Positions 35,082 through 43,890 are shown, counted from the stretch's first letter. The stretch is DNA of 64,000 nt from Chlamydiales bacterium (GCA_030679955.1 JAUXSF010000009.1:62001-126000), one strand, 5' to 3'. Notes: generated by a model from the letters alone, not told the origin. Numbers and translations are program-made.

Positions 35082-36382
35082 GCAAGTGGAAGACGAGAGA
35101 TTAAATAGAGTGGGTAGTTGTGTACGTTGCCATCGTGTTTTAGATTCATAGTACTGGCACGTAGAAGCTTGGAAGGAGTATACTTTTCATTGTAAACCCG
35201 AAGGCTCTTTTTCTTCTGGCTGGTGCCTGCTTTCACCTCGAGAGGATAAATGTTGTGGTCTTCTTCAATCAGAAAATCAATCTCCGCGGTACCTTCACTA
35301 GTCCAGTAGTAAGGTGTTTTTTGATTAGCTGCGATTAGTTCCTGCGCAACATAGTTCTCTGTGAGGGCTCCCTTAAACTCAGTGAATAGTGCATCGCCAT
35401 CAATGATAATCTGCGGAGAGAGATTGCTTTGAGCGCCAAGCAATCCAATGTCAGCTAAGAATACTTTAAACGCATTATTATCGGCATAAGCACTCAGTGG
35501 GAACTTCGGAGTTTCCACAAGGTAGCTCTTATGGATAAGCCCTGCATCAACAAGCCACTGAATAGCCTCTTCATAAGCCCTTCCTCGAGCACCCTCTCTA
35601 ATGGCAGAAAAAATGAACTTTTTGTTTTCTTTGGCTAACTGTCTATGAACTTGTGCCCAAACTGCAGTAATCTTCATGATCTCATTTGGCGGAGCATGCT
35701 TCGCAAAGTCTCTCTCATAAGCAGTCAGGATCTCTTGTTGAACCTCTCTAACAACACCTAACTTCTCCGTCTTAACATATTCTGCAACTGCTTCAGGCAT
35801 TCCTCCAACAAAGAAATAAAACTTCAGCAACATTAGTAATTTTTCATGTAAGGGCTCTGGGATAGGCTGGAAGGTATCGTACTCCTCTAGTAATTCTCGC
35901 ACTTTATTTTGTCCTAAGGCTGAGAGAAATTCAAAAAAGGTCAACGGATACATAGGAAGGAAGTTCACCTTTCCAACAGGAAAGCCTTTATCCACCCCGG
36001 CTGTTTTAACCCCCAAAAGGGAGCCTGCCGTCATTACATGATATTCGTTTGCGTCTTCATAAAAATACTTCAGGCTATTGAGCGCTTTTGGACACTCCTG
36101 AATCTCATCAAACACCAAAAGCGTATTCATCGGCTCAATATCAACTTCGGTATGGATGCTAAGAATCTTAACGAGCTGCTTAGGATCTAAAGTTCCTTCG
36201 AAGTATTGAGATAGACGTTCATCTTTTTCGAAGTTTAAGTACGCTAATTTGTCGTAAGAAGTTCTTCCAAAATGTTTTAAAGCATAGGTCTTCCCCACCT
36301 GCCTCGCACCATTTATTACTAAAGGTTTGCGCCTAGGCGATTTTTTCCACTCTTCAAAATGCGTGTAAACATCTCGTCTCAT
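35078..36382 (-). CDS. AAA_14 / DUF4143 ATPase
   Basis: An ATPase of the AAA_14-DUF4143 type. Walker A is GARQVGKT, Walker B LLVFDEIQECP, and the C-terminal part has LTENYVAQELI, YYWTSEGTAEIDFLIE and YPLEVKAG, the nuclease-like D-x-E-x-K pattern. Family members are widespread, often in variable copy number, with poorly known function. The start is placed at the ATG at 36382 (MRRDVYTHFEEW), where the family homology begins, giving 434 residues. The frame stays open up to 36442, into a tandem-repeat region whose reading (HVFLRNHL) resembles the repeat unit, so the extension is probably not coding. It overlaps the P-loop gene downstream. Confidence 0.82.
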   Translation of the reverse strand: MRRDVYTHFEEWKKSPRRKPLVINGARQVGKTYALKHFGRTSYDKLAYLNFEKDERLSQYFEGTLDPKQLVKILSIHTEVDIEPMNTLLVFDEIQECPKALNSLKYFYEDANEYHVMTAGSLLGVKTAGVDKGFPVGKVNFLPMYPLTFFEFLSALGQNKVRELLEEYDTFQPIPEPLHEKLLMLLKFYFFVGGMPEAVAEYVKTEKLGVVREVQQEILTAYERDFAKHAPPNEIMKITAVWAQVHRQLAKENKKFIFSAIREGARGRAYEEAIQWLVDAGLIHKSYLVETPKFPLSAYADNNAFKVFLADIGLLGAQSNLSPQIIIDGDALFTEFKGALTENYVAQELIAANQKTPYYWTSEGTAEIDFLIEEDHNIYPLEVKAGTSQKKKSLRVYNEKYTPSKLLRASTMNLKHDGNVHNYPLYLISRLPLA

Positions 36383-36427
36383 AAGGTTAGAATAGCCTGA
36401 TACAAAGGTAATTTTCAAGTGATTCCT

Positions 36428-36540
36428 TAGGAAAACGTGCAATTTTTCATGTTATTCGTTGGAAAAACGTGCACTATTAACACGTTATTCATTGGAAAAA
36501 CGTGAACCTTCAACACATTATTCGTTGGAAAAACGTGTAC
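36428..36540. repeat. 33-base tandem repeat upstream of the AAA_14 gene
   Basis: Three to four imperfect units of 33 bases, each beginning TTGGAAAAACGTG and ending ATTCA/ATTCG (units near 36428, 36459, 36492 and a partial one near 36525). Most contain the inverted pair AACGTG / CACGTT around an AT-rich centre. The period is 11 codons, so the minus strand reads as an HVFPTNN-type peptide repeat, but no ribosome site or family supports translation. It lies in the leader of the minus-strand ATPase operon. The whole 400-base gap 36383-36782 holds this repeat and the copy at 36679-36762. Confidence 0.75.
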
Positions 36541-36678
36541 ATCCAGGAAAGGGAGGCGCATTTTAGTCTTTGGATCAGAACCATTATCAACAAAATAAAT
36601 ATTGAAATTTATGAACAAACGTGTCAGAAAATTCACCAAAAGACGTTTGAAGAAACTCTGGGCAACGAGCAAGAGGAA

Positions 36679-36762
36679 ATGGACTTAACAGGATAAGTAG
36701 GATTTTTTTGCTTTCCCCATCCTGCGATCATGCCGCGAAGCAATCATGCATATCCTGAAAAA
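36679..36762. repeat. Dispersed repeat, copy D
   Basis: Contains GGACTTAACAGGATAAG followed by CATCCTGCGATCATGCCGCG and AATCATGCATATCCTGAAAAA, matching copies A (14121-14184, inverted) and B (14468-14530) in the order of elements. It carries both edge halves in inverted orientation around a T-run, so it may be a folded-together pair. It ends about 20 bases before the start of the gene at 36783. Confidence 0.7.
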
Positions 36763-36782
36763 TTTCTAAAAGAGTAGAAGAA

Positions 36783-37298
36783 ATGAAACCAGCTCAATGT
36801 TTACTGATTTTCTGCCTGTTCTTTTGCTGTTGGTCTCAGCTTGATGCCTTTGAAGGTAGACGCTGGAGCCGTTCTGCAGTCAATAGATACGCACAAGAGG
36901 TTTGGGCCCAAAAACATTGGACTCAAATAGATGAGGGTTTTGAAGATTCTGCTGGAAACGAGATAATCTCAGTCTCTTTTAAGTGTTGCGAAACTTTAGA
37001 CCTGTCTGAAGCTCGTCATCTTCTGGTTAATGAACTTGATAAGATCTTCACGATGATCAGAAATAGTCAATCCAAAGCTATCTCTAAAACCAATGGGCCA
37101 TTTGCCTTAGAGAATATCTCATTCGCCCTTGTATTCCGTTCAGACGTTACTAAGTCTGACGGGTCACCTGTCATTTCATTGGCATCATACTCCAATGGCT
37201 CTTTGCACTATTTCACTAAAGGCCCCCACGGACGCAAAAAGATCCATGAGGAAACGGTGGAAGAGGCCCTGAAAATACTGAAACCAAAAGGCTCATAA
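36783..37298 (+). CDS. Hypothetical secreted protein, 171 residues
   Basis: Not recognised. Residues 1-23 form a clear signal peptide (CLLIFCLFFCCWSQLDAF). The mature part is about 150 residues with two cysteines (KCCETLDL) and mixed helix/strand composition. Export to the periplasm or beyond is likely. It starts at an ATG preceded by a purine-rich stretch and about 20 bases after the dispersed repeat copy D. No neighbours in the same direction. Confidence 0.65.
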   Translation: MKPAQCLLIFCLFFCCWSQLDAFEGRRWSRSAVNRYAQEVWAQKHWTQIDEGFEDSAGNEIISVSFKCCETLDLSEARHLLVNELDKIFTMIRNSQSKAISKTNGPFALENISFALVFRSDVTKSDGSPVISLASYSNGSLHYFTKGPHGRKKIHEETVEEALKILKPKGS

Positions 37299-37379
37299 CT
37301 CAGCTCGATAGAAGGCAGAAATTGTCATTCTGATGTTTTATGCCGTTCTTTCAGAGCTCGGCTGCTTTTTTTTGCATCT

Positions 37380-37426
37380 ACCAGGCTCGTCCTCGCTGCA
37401 CTCGTCCTTCGACCCTGGGCTATATC
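37380..37426. repeat. Single GGGCTATA hairpin module
   Basis: CCAGGCTCGTCCTCGCTGCA followed by CTCGTCCTTCGACCCTGG and GCTATATC resembles one arm of the element at 14.3 kb (CCCCACGTTCCTTCGTCGCT then GGGGCTATAA). It lies in the 256-base gap between convergent genes, where I see no gene. A further small hairpin ACCAGG/CCTGGT at 37500-37525 may end transcription of the minus-strand gene. Confidence 0.55.
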
Positions 37427-37554
37427 ATATCGATCCTTTGGGCATCAGAACCAATGAGCTTCGGCTTAGAACAGTCCGCGAGAATAGAAACGATACGATC
37501 ACCAGGACGCCTAGGGCACCCTGGTGTAAAAAATATGGTGTAGAGGATAAAATG

Positions 37555-38247
37555 TTATTCTACATGGCCCTTTGCAGATTTTGTCGTATGGTCCCGGCGC
37601 ATAGGTGCGCCATGGTTTTTAGGGCAGATAGCAAGTATAACAGTGTTACGCCTTCTTGCGAGGTCCACTTGAGCCCGCTCTATTACTTGCTGCATTGTCT
37701 CCCCATAATTGAGCTCATAGTAGGAATTCTCAGGCTGTTGTGTGTGAGGAGAAAATATACTAGGATAGAAACCACATTCCCTAAAAATAGCTTCTCTTAC
37801 TTCTCCAGCATCATTTTCCAGTCCCACATTTACATACGTTTTACCCTCTCCCCGAAGCCGCACAATATTACCCTTCGTTTCGATAGGAAGATCAATAGAA
37901 GGGTTAGGAATTACACGATTAAAATCTGGAATTACACGGGCGCGGGCAGGTTGAACATCGGCTTGAACGAGCGGCAGTGGATCAGGCGCTCTTTGTGGAG
38001 CAGCAAGCAAATCAAGACGCACAGTAGGTTCCCTGTGGCAAAACTTTGCTAGACACACGCAAATCAATAGGCCTGTAGTTATCCCAGCAAAATCCATAAC
38101 TCCAAAATTACTTCCGCTTGAAACTTCTTCTTTTGTCGCAGCCAAGGCTGGGCTGATTAATGCGTACAGCGTAACACCTACAGCAGCAGCTTTGGGTAGA
38201 GTTACTGATGAATATACCGAATGAATCAAATTCTTAACTGGCTGCAT
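37555..38247 (-). CDS. Hypothetical exported/membrane protein, 230 residues
   Basis: Not recognised. The N-terminus has a hydrophobic stretch ending in an A-x-A-like site (AAAVGVTLYALISPALAA, about 20-37) and a second membrane segment (GVMDFAGITTGLLICVCLA, about 48-66). A proline- and valine-rich linker (about 85-120) and a soluble domain with NIVRLRGEGKTYVNVGLEND follow. The start at 38247 has AAGGAG 6 bases upstream. It follows the 449-residue gene on the same strand after a 192-base AT-rich gap with a hairpin (38387-38406). That neighbour has a similar layout of membrane segments plus proline-rich linker. Confidence 0.65.
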   Translation of the reverse strand: MQPVKNLIHSVYSSVTLPKAAAVGVTLYALISPALAATKEEVSSGSNFGVMDFAGITTGLLICVCLAKFCHREPTVRLDLLAAPQRAPDPLPLVQADVQPARARVIPDFNRVIPNPSIDLPIETKGNIVRLRGEGKTYVNVGLENDAGEVREAIFRECGFYPSIFSPHTQQPENSYYELNYGETMQQVIERAQVDLARRRNTVILAICPKNHGAPMRRDHTTKSAKGHVE

Positions 38248-38386
38248 CTAAATCTCCTTGAAAGCATATGATAATAAATTGTTCCTGTAATATTATACAC
38301 GTACAATTAATTAAATCAACGATTACATTCAATTAGATAAAAAAACGTAAATTTTATATCTCGAGATAACCTGTAAAGAGACTTTC

Positions 38387-38406
38387 TGTTGAAGTATTCT
38401 TCAACA
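38387..38406 (-). terminator. Hairpin after the 449-residue gene
   Basis: TGTTGAAG / CTTCAACA, an 8-base-pair perfect stem with a TATT loop, lies about 35 bases beyond the stop of the minus-strand gene ending at 38440. The sequence after it on that strand is moderately T-rich. Confidence 0.45.
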
Positions 38407-38439
38407 AATACCAATGGATGCTATCGGTACTTGATGTGA

Positions 38440-39789
38440 TTAGCGCTTTGATATTTCCTGACTCAGCTGTATCGTTCTATCAGCTATTATTTCAGCCTCA
38501 TCACATAGAGCTAAGAGATCTTGAATTGTTTTGTCATGCTGCAATGCATCCACCTCATTAGGCGTTGGTGCGCATCCTCCTTCCTCGTCGATAAGTTCAA
38601 GATTTAACATTTCTCGTCCCAGCGTATATGAAAGAATTGCGTCATTAAGCTTTTCGAACTCGAGTTTACACCGTTCTGTGTAGCTTTGGAGTAGCTCCGG
38701 CGAACGCTCTATTGTGACCATGTGCTTTTCCCATTTATACCCCTCATCTTGGTTAGGAGTCTCTTGGCAGACCTCGACCTCTTGTTCATTACCAGTAGTT
38801 TTTTTTACTTGGCTGTTGAGATCCTCTAAATTGGCCCTGCAGGTTGCTAAATACCTTTGAACCATACCTAACGAACGTTCTACTCTTCTGTTCCTTTCTA
38901 GCTTCTCATCTTGGATAAGAGGCGTTGGAAAGGCTACACCAGCCTCTTGAGGGTCAGCGTCTACTTGCTCCTGTTGAGTGGAGGATGTGACCTGAACTAC
39001 AGGCTGTGTCCGTAGAGTTTGAGATATTCTGTTCCTTTCCAGCTTCTCATCTCGAACAGGGGGCGTTGGTACGGTTACAACAGCCTCTTGAGGGCCATCG
39101 TTTACTTGCTCATGTTGAGTGGATGATGTGACCTGAACTACAGGCTGTGTCCGTGGAGTTTGAGATATTCTGTTTTTTCTAAGACCAAATCCGAATCCGA
39201 GAAAAACAACGAACGAGGCTACGCCCAAAATAATTTTGACGGTATGTTCCAAAGGCTTTTGGACCGGTTCCATGCCTTTTTTTGTGCTTGTGTTGAGATA
39301 GACGATCGATCCGACTAAACCCGCTGTGGTTAAAATGCCACCTAATTTAAGCGCCAATATAGCTCTGGGGTTACTCTGTAAATGGTCTATATAATTGGCA
39401 CCAATACGTCTGGCCAAGTCTCGAGCACGATCTATCCAATTGGATGCAAGGTCTTGGTCTTTAATCGACAACCATTCTGTCGTTGTTAATGCCAAACGAG
39501 GAACAATAATGACGGGAAAAGCTAATCCCCCTTGAATGCCATGCCTGACCGCCAGGTTAATGCGCACAATCATCAGGGCCATATTCAAAGATGCCAGCGC
39601 TTTAGCTGCTTCTAGGCTGAAATATATGGCGTCCCCGATTGCTGAGCCAGCCAGGATACCAGCTTGACCCATAGCTTTGATGCGATTTTTAGAGCCTCCA
39701 ACACTAGTAAGCCGGGCAATTTCATTTACAGACTGCTGGGTCCATGTGTTCAAACTATCTGACCGATTGCCTATCAGGCTCACAACCAT
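38440..39789 (-). CDS. Hypothetical membrane protein with a 47-residue tandem repeat
   Basis: Not recognised. The N-terminal 160 residues contain hydrophobic segments (about 47-80 and 95-108). A membrane helix (LALKLGGILTTAGLVGSIVY, about 142-165) and another (IILGVASFVVFLGFGFGL, about 186-204) follow, and then a cytoplasmic-type tail. In the tail a 141-base unit is duplicated in tandem (38891-39031 and 39032-39172), giving two copies of RNRISQT..RTQPVVQVTSST...EKLE. The remainder is helical, probably coiled coil. The start has AAGGA at proper distance. The hydrophobic block plus long helical tail fits an inclusion-membrane or effector protein; that is inference. Confidence 0.65.
   Translation of the reverse strand: MVVSLIGNRSDSLNTWTQQSVNEIARLTSVGGSKNRIKAMGQAGILAGSAIGDAIYFSLEAAKALASLNMALMIVRINLAVRHGIQGGLAFPVIIVPRLALTTTEWLSIKDQDLASNWIDRARDLARRIGANYIDHLQSNPRAILALKLGGILTTAGLVGSIVYLNTSTKKGMEPVQKPLEHTVKIILGVASFVVFLGFGFGLRKNRISQTPRTQPVVQVTSSTQHEQVNDGPQEAVVTVPTPPVRDEKLERNRISQTLRTQPVVQVTSSTQQEQVDADPQEAGVAFPTPLIQDEKLERNRRVERSLGMVQRYLATCRANLEDLNSQVKKTTGNEQEVEVCQETPNQDEGYKWEKHMVTIERSPELLQSYTERCKLEFEKLNDAILSYTLGREMLNLELIDEEGGCAPTPNEVDALQHDKTIQDLLALCDEAEIIADRTIQLSQEISKR
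38891..39172. repeat. 141-base tandem duplication inside the 449-residue gene
   Basis: Two adjacent units of 141 bases (47 codons), each starting TTCCTTTC(T/C)AGCTTCTCAT, nearly identical over TGTGACCTGAACTACAGGCT. The low divergence indicates a recent duplication; copy number may vary between strains. Confidence 0.8.
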
Positions 39790-39971
39790 CCGATGTCCTT
39801 ATCATTTTATTGTCTTTTAGCAGCCTAATGCGGTTACATCAGGCCAAAGCTTCGCGTAAAGATAATTTTTAAGATAGATCCATCCGATCACTTCGTCTAC
39901 AAATTAATATCAGCGCTAAAATAATGTAAAAAAAATCATAGATTTGTCCCCGACGATTATCGCGAGGTAAT

Positions 39972-41753
39972 CTAAAAGATGCTTCCTGAAAGCAAACTAG
40001 TCCGATAGTCTTGGGCGTTTTTGACGATAAATTGCTCATTAGACTTATACTGAAATGAAATATCATCCAGTGAAATAGCTCGTTGTCGCATATGATCCAA
40101 CAGGGCTAGATGACGTGAGGGATCTCCCTCGTCCGTGTGGTCTACAATGGTGCTTATCTTTCCATTCTCATTTTTCAAGATTTCTCCACCCGACCAGGTT
40201 TGAGGTTGATATGCTAAGGTTGATATGACGCCCCATCCTCCATGCTCTTCCACAGGTATGTCGAGGAAATTATCTCCATTGGCATAGATCATATTAATTA
40301 CTCGGTCCACTACTGCTCGGGCAGCATTCGCTTGAATCACCATGCCTATGACCTTACCATCTGTGTCTTTACGAATTATGCCTCCGTCGAAAGCATCAGC
40401 CATGGCTTTGCCTTCTTTATCTAAAAACTCCTGAGCGGAGTTATAGGTCATATGGGTGTCTTTGAGAGTTACCTTGGAGAGGTCTACACCCAAATTCTGC
40501 CACTCTTTTAGCTGAGCCAACTTCCCTTTATTTGTTACAGTAATTTTAAAGGTCATTGCGGTAATGGATCCAGAAGCATCCCTTGTTACCTCCGTTCCGA
40601 TAAATCCTACCGGGTTGCACTTACCACCTGAATCTAAATATTGCTTGGCCGATGGATAAATTCGCTCGCCCGCTGGAGAACATACTTCCAGTTGTACATT
40701 TTCCAAAGGAACTTTTTTGGCATCCAATATCTTTAACACATCCAGGAGGTTTTGCTCATTGGGCTTGTAGTGTCCACTACGATTAGAAATGGCTTTAAGC
40801 TCTCCATTCTCAATTTTTAGTTCGCCGGCACCGATAATGGCGCCACCGGCGAGGAATGAAGAATGGTGTAACTCGCTGGGCTGATAGGCCGCCGAATAAA
40901 TCGTTTGATCCGGTCCCATAACAAATATTTCAGTTCCCGGCTTAATAGGAATTGATTTTGCAGTACTTGAGTCATAAGGGGCCGCATGAATATTTACAAA
41001 GGACCCTGAATCACTAATGCTTAGTGCAAAGTTTTTCCGCTCGTTTTCGTCGTAATACTTAACCTGTTTGCTTACTGAAACATTGGGATGGTTCTTCGCC
41101 AACCAGTCTGGGAACGTTAAGTTGTCTTGTGACTCCATCCACGTATCTCTTAAGGGACGTAATCTATCAGCAAGTATATGAGTAGGAAAAGCTGCTTCTA
41201 AAAAGTAAGAAGTCTCCAGCATCTTGCCTTTGGGAACTTCTCCTCCGGGCAGAGTTTGTTGCTTAATAGTGGAAAACCCCTTCCCAATATTTGCAAGAGC
41301 CTTGACTACTCTGGCGATCTTGGGTTCCATTCCCAATCGCATTTCTACCCATGCGTCTTCATTTAGATTGGTTTTAGCCGACATGTCATTTTCGCTATAT
41401 CTTCGGTGAAGTTCCTCTCTTCTCTTACTCGAATCAACAGGAACCTCGGCGATAATGTTAGATGAGCTGGAGCTTATACTTTCCGACGATGAAGCCAGAG
41501 AATCAGTATACGACGACTCTTGCTCGGAATACCCATCGACATAGGGATTCGGAATCTTCTGAGGTGTTTGAGTTATAGCGAAGGCAACCGAAGAAAAAGC
41601 TGGTGGAGCAGCTACGGGCTTAGAAAAAATCTCGCTTGCCACTATCCCTAATTGATCTGGATGAGACGTATCTGGAACATGATTATCAGCCCGTATTGGT
41701 GCATTCCAATCTATTGGCGCAGAAGGATTGTAGTATCCTATCGGCTCTTCCAT
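39972..41753 (-). CDS. Hypothetical protein with HHSSFLAGG / SGHYKP motifs, 593 residues
   Basis: No firm family. The first 130 residues are low-complexity (Ser/Pro/Asp rich, run of SSSESISSSSSN near 95), as in secreted effectors. The C-terminal half has HHSSFLAGGAIIGAGELKIE followed by NRSGHYKPNEQNLLDVLKIL (about 300-350). A related block reads WSGGEILKNENGKISTIVDH then RHLALLDHM near 520-570, so one beta-helix unit seems to be repeated. I recall this HHSSFLAGG...SGHYKP pattern from C-terminal parts of diverse bacterial toxins and effectors, without a settled activity. The start is placed at ATG 41753 because GAGGTGG lies just upstream; ATG 41771 is six codons earlier. No signal peptide. Confidence 0.7.
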   Translation of the reverse strand: MEEPIGYYNPSAPIDWNAPIRADNHVPDTSHPDQLGIVASEIFSKPVAAPPAFSSVAFAITQTPQKIPNPYVDGYSEQESSYTDSLASSSESISSSSSNIIAEVPVDSSKRREELHRRYSENDMSAKTNLNEDAWVEMRLGMEPKIARVVKALANIGKGFSTIKQQTLPGGEVPKGKMLETSYFLEAAFPTHILADRLRPLRDTWMESQDNLTFPDWLAKNHPNVSVSKQVKYYDENERKNFALSISDSGSFVNIHAAPYDSSTAKSIPIKPGTEIFVMGPDQTIYSAAYQPSELHHSSFLAGGAIIGAGELKIENGELKAISNRSGHYKPNEQNLLDVLKILDAKKVPLENVQLEVCSPAGERIYPSAKQYLDSGGKCNPVGFIGTEVTRDASGSITAMTFKITVTNKGKLAQLKEWQNLGVDLSKVTLKDTHMTYNSAQEFLDKEGKAMADAFDGGIIRKDTDGKVIGMVIQANAARAVVDRVINMIYANGDNFLDIPVEEHGGWGVISTLAYQPQTWSGGEILKNENGKISTIVDHTDEGDPSRHLALLDHMRQRAISLDDISFQYKSNEQFIVKNAQDYRTSLLSGSIF

Positions 41754-41884
41754 GTCCACCTCAATAAACATTAACTAATCATATTCTACTAAATAAATTA
41801 ATTAGTTAACAAACATTACACACTAACACAGGGTGGATTTAAAAAGAATCCTAGGGTATGCTGGGATTTTTAGAAGGAGATTCC

Positions 41885-42391
41885 ATGCAGAAGAGAGCAA
41901 AGACTGTCAGCCAGACGGCGATAGATGACCAAACGTACAAGGTTTTCCCCAACGACCTGAATTCACATAGAACCGTGTTTGGCGGGTTAGTTATGGGACT
42001 TGCGGACCGAACAGCCTCGGTTGTTGCAGAAAGGCATGCAGAGAATCTATGCGTGACTGCAGCTGTGGACTCCATGCACTTTTTGGCTCCTGCTGGTGAA
42101 GGTGATGTTTTAGTCTTTAGAGCAGCTGTAAATCGATCTTGGCGTACCTCGATGGAAATTGGGGTAAAGGTGATTGCCCAGCATTATTCTAATGGACACG
42201 AGAAGCATATTCTTTCGGCCTATTTTACATTTGTTGCTTTGGATGATCAGCACAAGCCAACAGAAGTGCCGGAGATTGTACCAGAGACACCTGACGAACA
42301 ACGTCGTTATGAAGAAGCGGAAGGACGACGCAACCACCGACACTTGGAAGCAAAAGAGCGAGCTGAGCGCCGATTACGCATGTCGCAATAA
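41885..42391 (+). CDS. Acyl-CoA thioesterase, hotdog fold (YciA-like)
   Basis: Hydrolyses acyl-CoA thioesters in the cytosol. The 168-residue product has the hotdog signature NDLNSHRTVFGGLVMGLADR, with the catalytic-helix Asp, and VDSMHFLAPAGEGDVLVFRA. Chlamydiae carry a YciA-type gene. The start at 41885 is chosen over an ATG at 41858 because AAGGAGA ends 4 bases before it. The C-terminal tail is charged and helical (EEAEGRRNHRHLEAKERAER). It is divergent from the 593-residue gene. Confidence 0.87.
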   Translation: MQKRAKTVSQTAIDDQTYKVFPNDLNSHRTVFGGLVMGLADRTASVVAERHAENLCVTAAVDSMHFLAPAGEGDVLVFRAAVNRSWRTSMEIGVKVIAQHYSNGHEKHILSAYFTFVALDDQHKPTEVPEIVPETPDEQRRYEEAEGRRNHRHLEAKERAERRLRMSQ

Positions 42392-42456
42392 AATTTTCTT
42401 TGACGCAAATAACTAGTTAAGATTTATTCGGGTAAAGAAAAAACGGAGGCAGCTTC

Positions 42457-42846
42457 ATGTCATTTCTTACCCGCGCATGTTTCACGATACTTACCATGTT
42501 GACACCGGCAATTGGTCAGGCACAGGCAAAGTACGTCCCCTACTCTTATGGTGGTGGGTACAATGTGATTTACCAGGAAAATGAGTTTGAGATCGAAGAA
42601 GGGCGCTTAGATGACAATGGGAATATAGTCCACCCGTCGCGCTGCAAACCTGCTGCCGAAAGCGTGATGAGCTATGATGTCGATGAAGAGTGTGAGACGG
42701 CTCCACCATGGTGCTGCAACCCTTATAGCCCTGACCCTAATGGATGCTGGAACTACTGGCCAAACATCTCACATAGAGACTGGTACATATGCACGCACCA
42801 CACGAAATACTTCATTAGGCATCTGCGTGGCTGCGGCAAGCACTAG
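42457..42846 (+). CDS. Cys-rich secreted protein, 129 residues
   Basis: Not recognised. Residues 1-24 form a signal peptide (ACFTILTMLTPAIGQAQA). The mature 105 residues contain eight cysteines (RCK, EEC, PWCCN, GCWN, ICTH, RGCGK) and many aromatic residues, so disulfide bonds in the periplasm or outer envelope are likely. Chlamydial envelopes rely on disulfide-linked Cys-rich proteins, so an envelope role is plausible but not shown. GGAGG lies before the ATG. It converges on cydB with six bases between the stops. Confidence 0.7.
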   Translation: MSFLTRACFTILTMLTPAIGQAQAKYVPYSYGGGYNVIYQENEFEIEEGRLDDNGNIVHPSRCKPAAESVMSYDVDEECETAPPWCCNPYSPDPNGCWNYWPNISHRDWYICTHHTKYFIRHLRGCGKH

Positions 42847-42852
42847 AAACGG

Positions 42853-43890
42853 TTAGTAGCTGGTATCCTCCAAACGCACTTTCCCACGGAAAATCCAGTA
42901 AATGCTTACTGTGTAGGCAACTACTAAGGGTATCCCTATGACCGCGATGAGTAATAGAATTTGCAGTGTCATCTCTGACGACGAGCTATTGAAGATGGTG
43001 AGGCTTAAGGCTACGTCATTGGATGCCCTTAGCGCGATAGGATAGGTGCCCAGTCCGAACAACACAAAAAGAAAAATAATGGCCAAGCAAGAGGACAAGA
43101 AGGCATAGCCATCGCGTCCACGATAGACTTCGCGGGGTATATTAGCGATGGCAAGCATCCCCACTATTGCTGAGACAAAGAAGATGGGCCTCTCATGTAT
43201 CGCTTTGGTCATATGCGGTTGGTAGATCAAAGTTGCTACTGTTGTAATGGCATAGAGCATGATGAAAGTGATGATTGTGGGATTGATCCATTCGCGGAGC
43301 TTGTCGTGAAGGGCTCCCTCAGTTTTCATAGTTAGATAGATAGCCCCGTGCATAGCAAAGAGAGCGACGGTCATTACCCCCACCAATAGCGCATAAGGAT
43401 TAAGCAAATCGCTTAAGCCACCCAGAAACTCCCCTTCAGCATCTAATGGAATGCCCCTGATAAGATTCCCCATCACGACACCTAGTCCAAAGGTGATGAT
43501 GACACTACCGCAAAAGAAAGCGACATCCCATGTCCATCGCCAAGTAGGTGATGGCATCTTACTGCGGAATTCGATTGCAACGGCGCGGAATATGATACCT
43601 GCAAGAAGTACCATAAGAGGGATGTAGAAAGCGGAGCAAAAGCTAGCATAAACACTTGGAAAACCTGCAAATAGGGCTCCTCCAGCAGTTACAAGCCACA
43701 CCTCGTTACCATCCCAGACAGGTCCGATGGAGTTTAGAAATACACGGCGTTCGTGGTCAGTGTTGGTAAAGAGATGTAAAATGCCTACACCTAGGTCAAA
43801 GCCATCGAGAATGGCATATCCCGCCAACAAAGTGACGAAAACGCTAAACCAAATGAACTGAAGTTCCGGTAAACCAATTCCTAAACTCAT
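42853..43890 (-). CDS. cydB: Cytochrome bd ubiquinol oxidase, subunit II
   Basis: Membrane subunit of the high-affinity quinol oxidase, paired with CydA. The N-terminus LPELQFIWFSVFVTLLAGYA and the conserved ILDGFDLGVGIL and GPVWDGNEVWLVTAGGALFA segments are typical. About eight membrane helices are visible in 345 residues. Its ATG overlaps the cydA stop by four bases (ATGA). It needs no other gene nearby; no small CydX-like gene is seen after it. Confidence 0.96.
   Translation of the reverse strand: MSLGIGLPELQFIWFSVFVTLLAGYAILDGFDLGVGILHLFTNTDHERRVFLNSIGPVWDGNEVWLVTAGGALFAGFPSVYASFCSAFYIPLMVLLAGIIFRAVAIEFRSKMPSPTWRWTWDVAFFCGSVIITFGLGVVMGNLIRGIPLDAEGEFLGGLSDLLNPYALLVGVMTVALFAMHGAIYLTMKTEGALHDKLREWINPTIITFIMLYAITTVATLIYQPHMTKAIHERPIFFVSAIVGMLAIANIPREVYRGRDGYAFLSSCLAIIFLFVLFGLGTYPIALRASNDVALSLTIFNSSSSEMTLQILLLIAVIGIPLVVAYTVSIYWIFRGKVRLEDTSY

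Noticed and set aside
36428-36540. Possible small CRISPR array
   Set aside because: The units are directly adjacent with no unique spacers and no cas genes are near.
36427-36672. Minus-strand open frame made of HVFPTNN-type 11-residue repeats
   Set aside because: It is the translation of a 33-base tandem repeat that also forms hairpins; no start signal, so treated as non-coding.
37333-38052. Long plus-strand open frame overlapping the 37555-38247 minus gene
   Set aside because: No ribosome site and unnatural composition; the minus frame has AAGGAG, a signal-like segment and sensible membrane helices.
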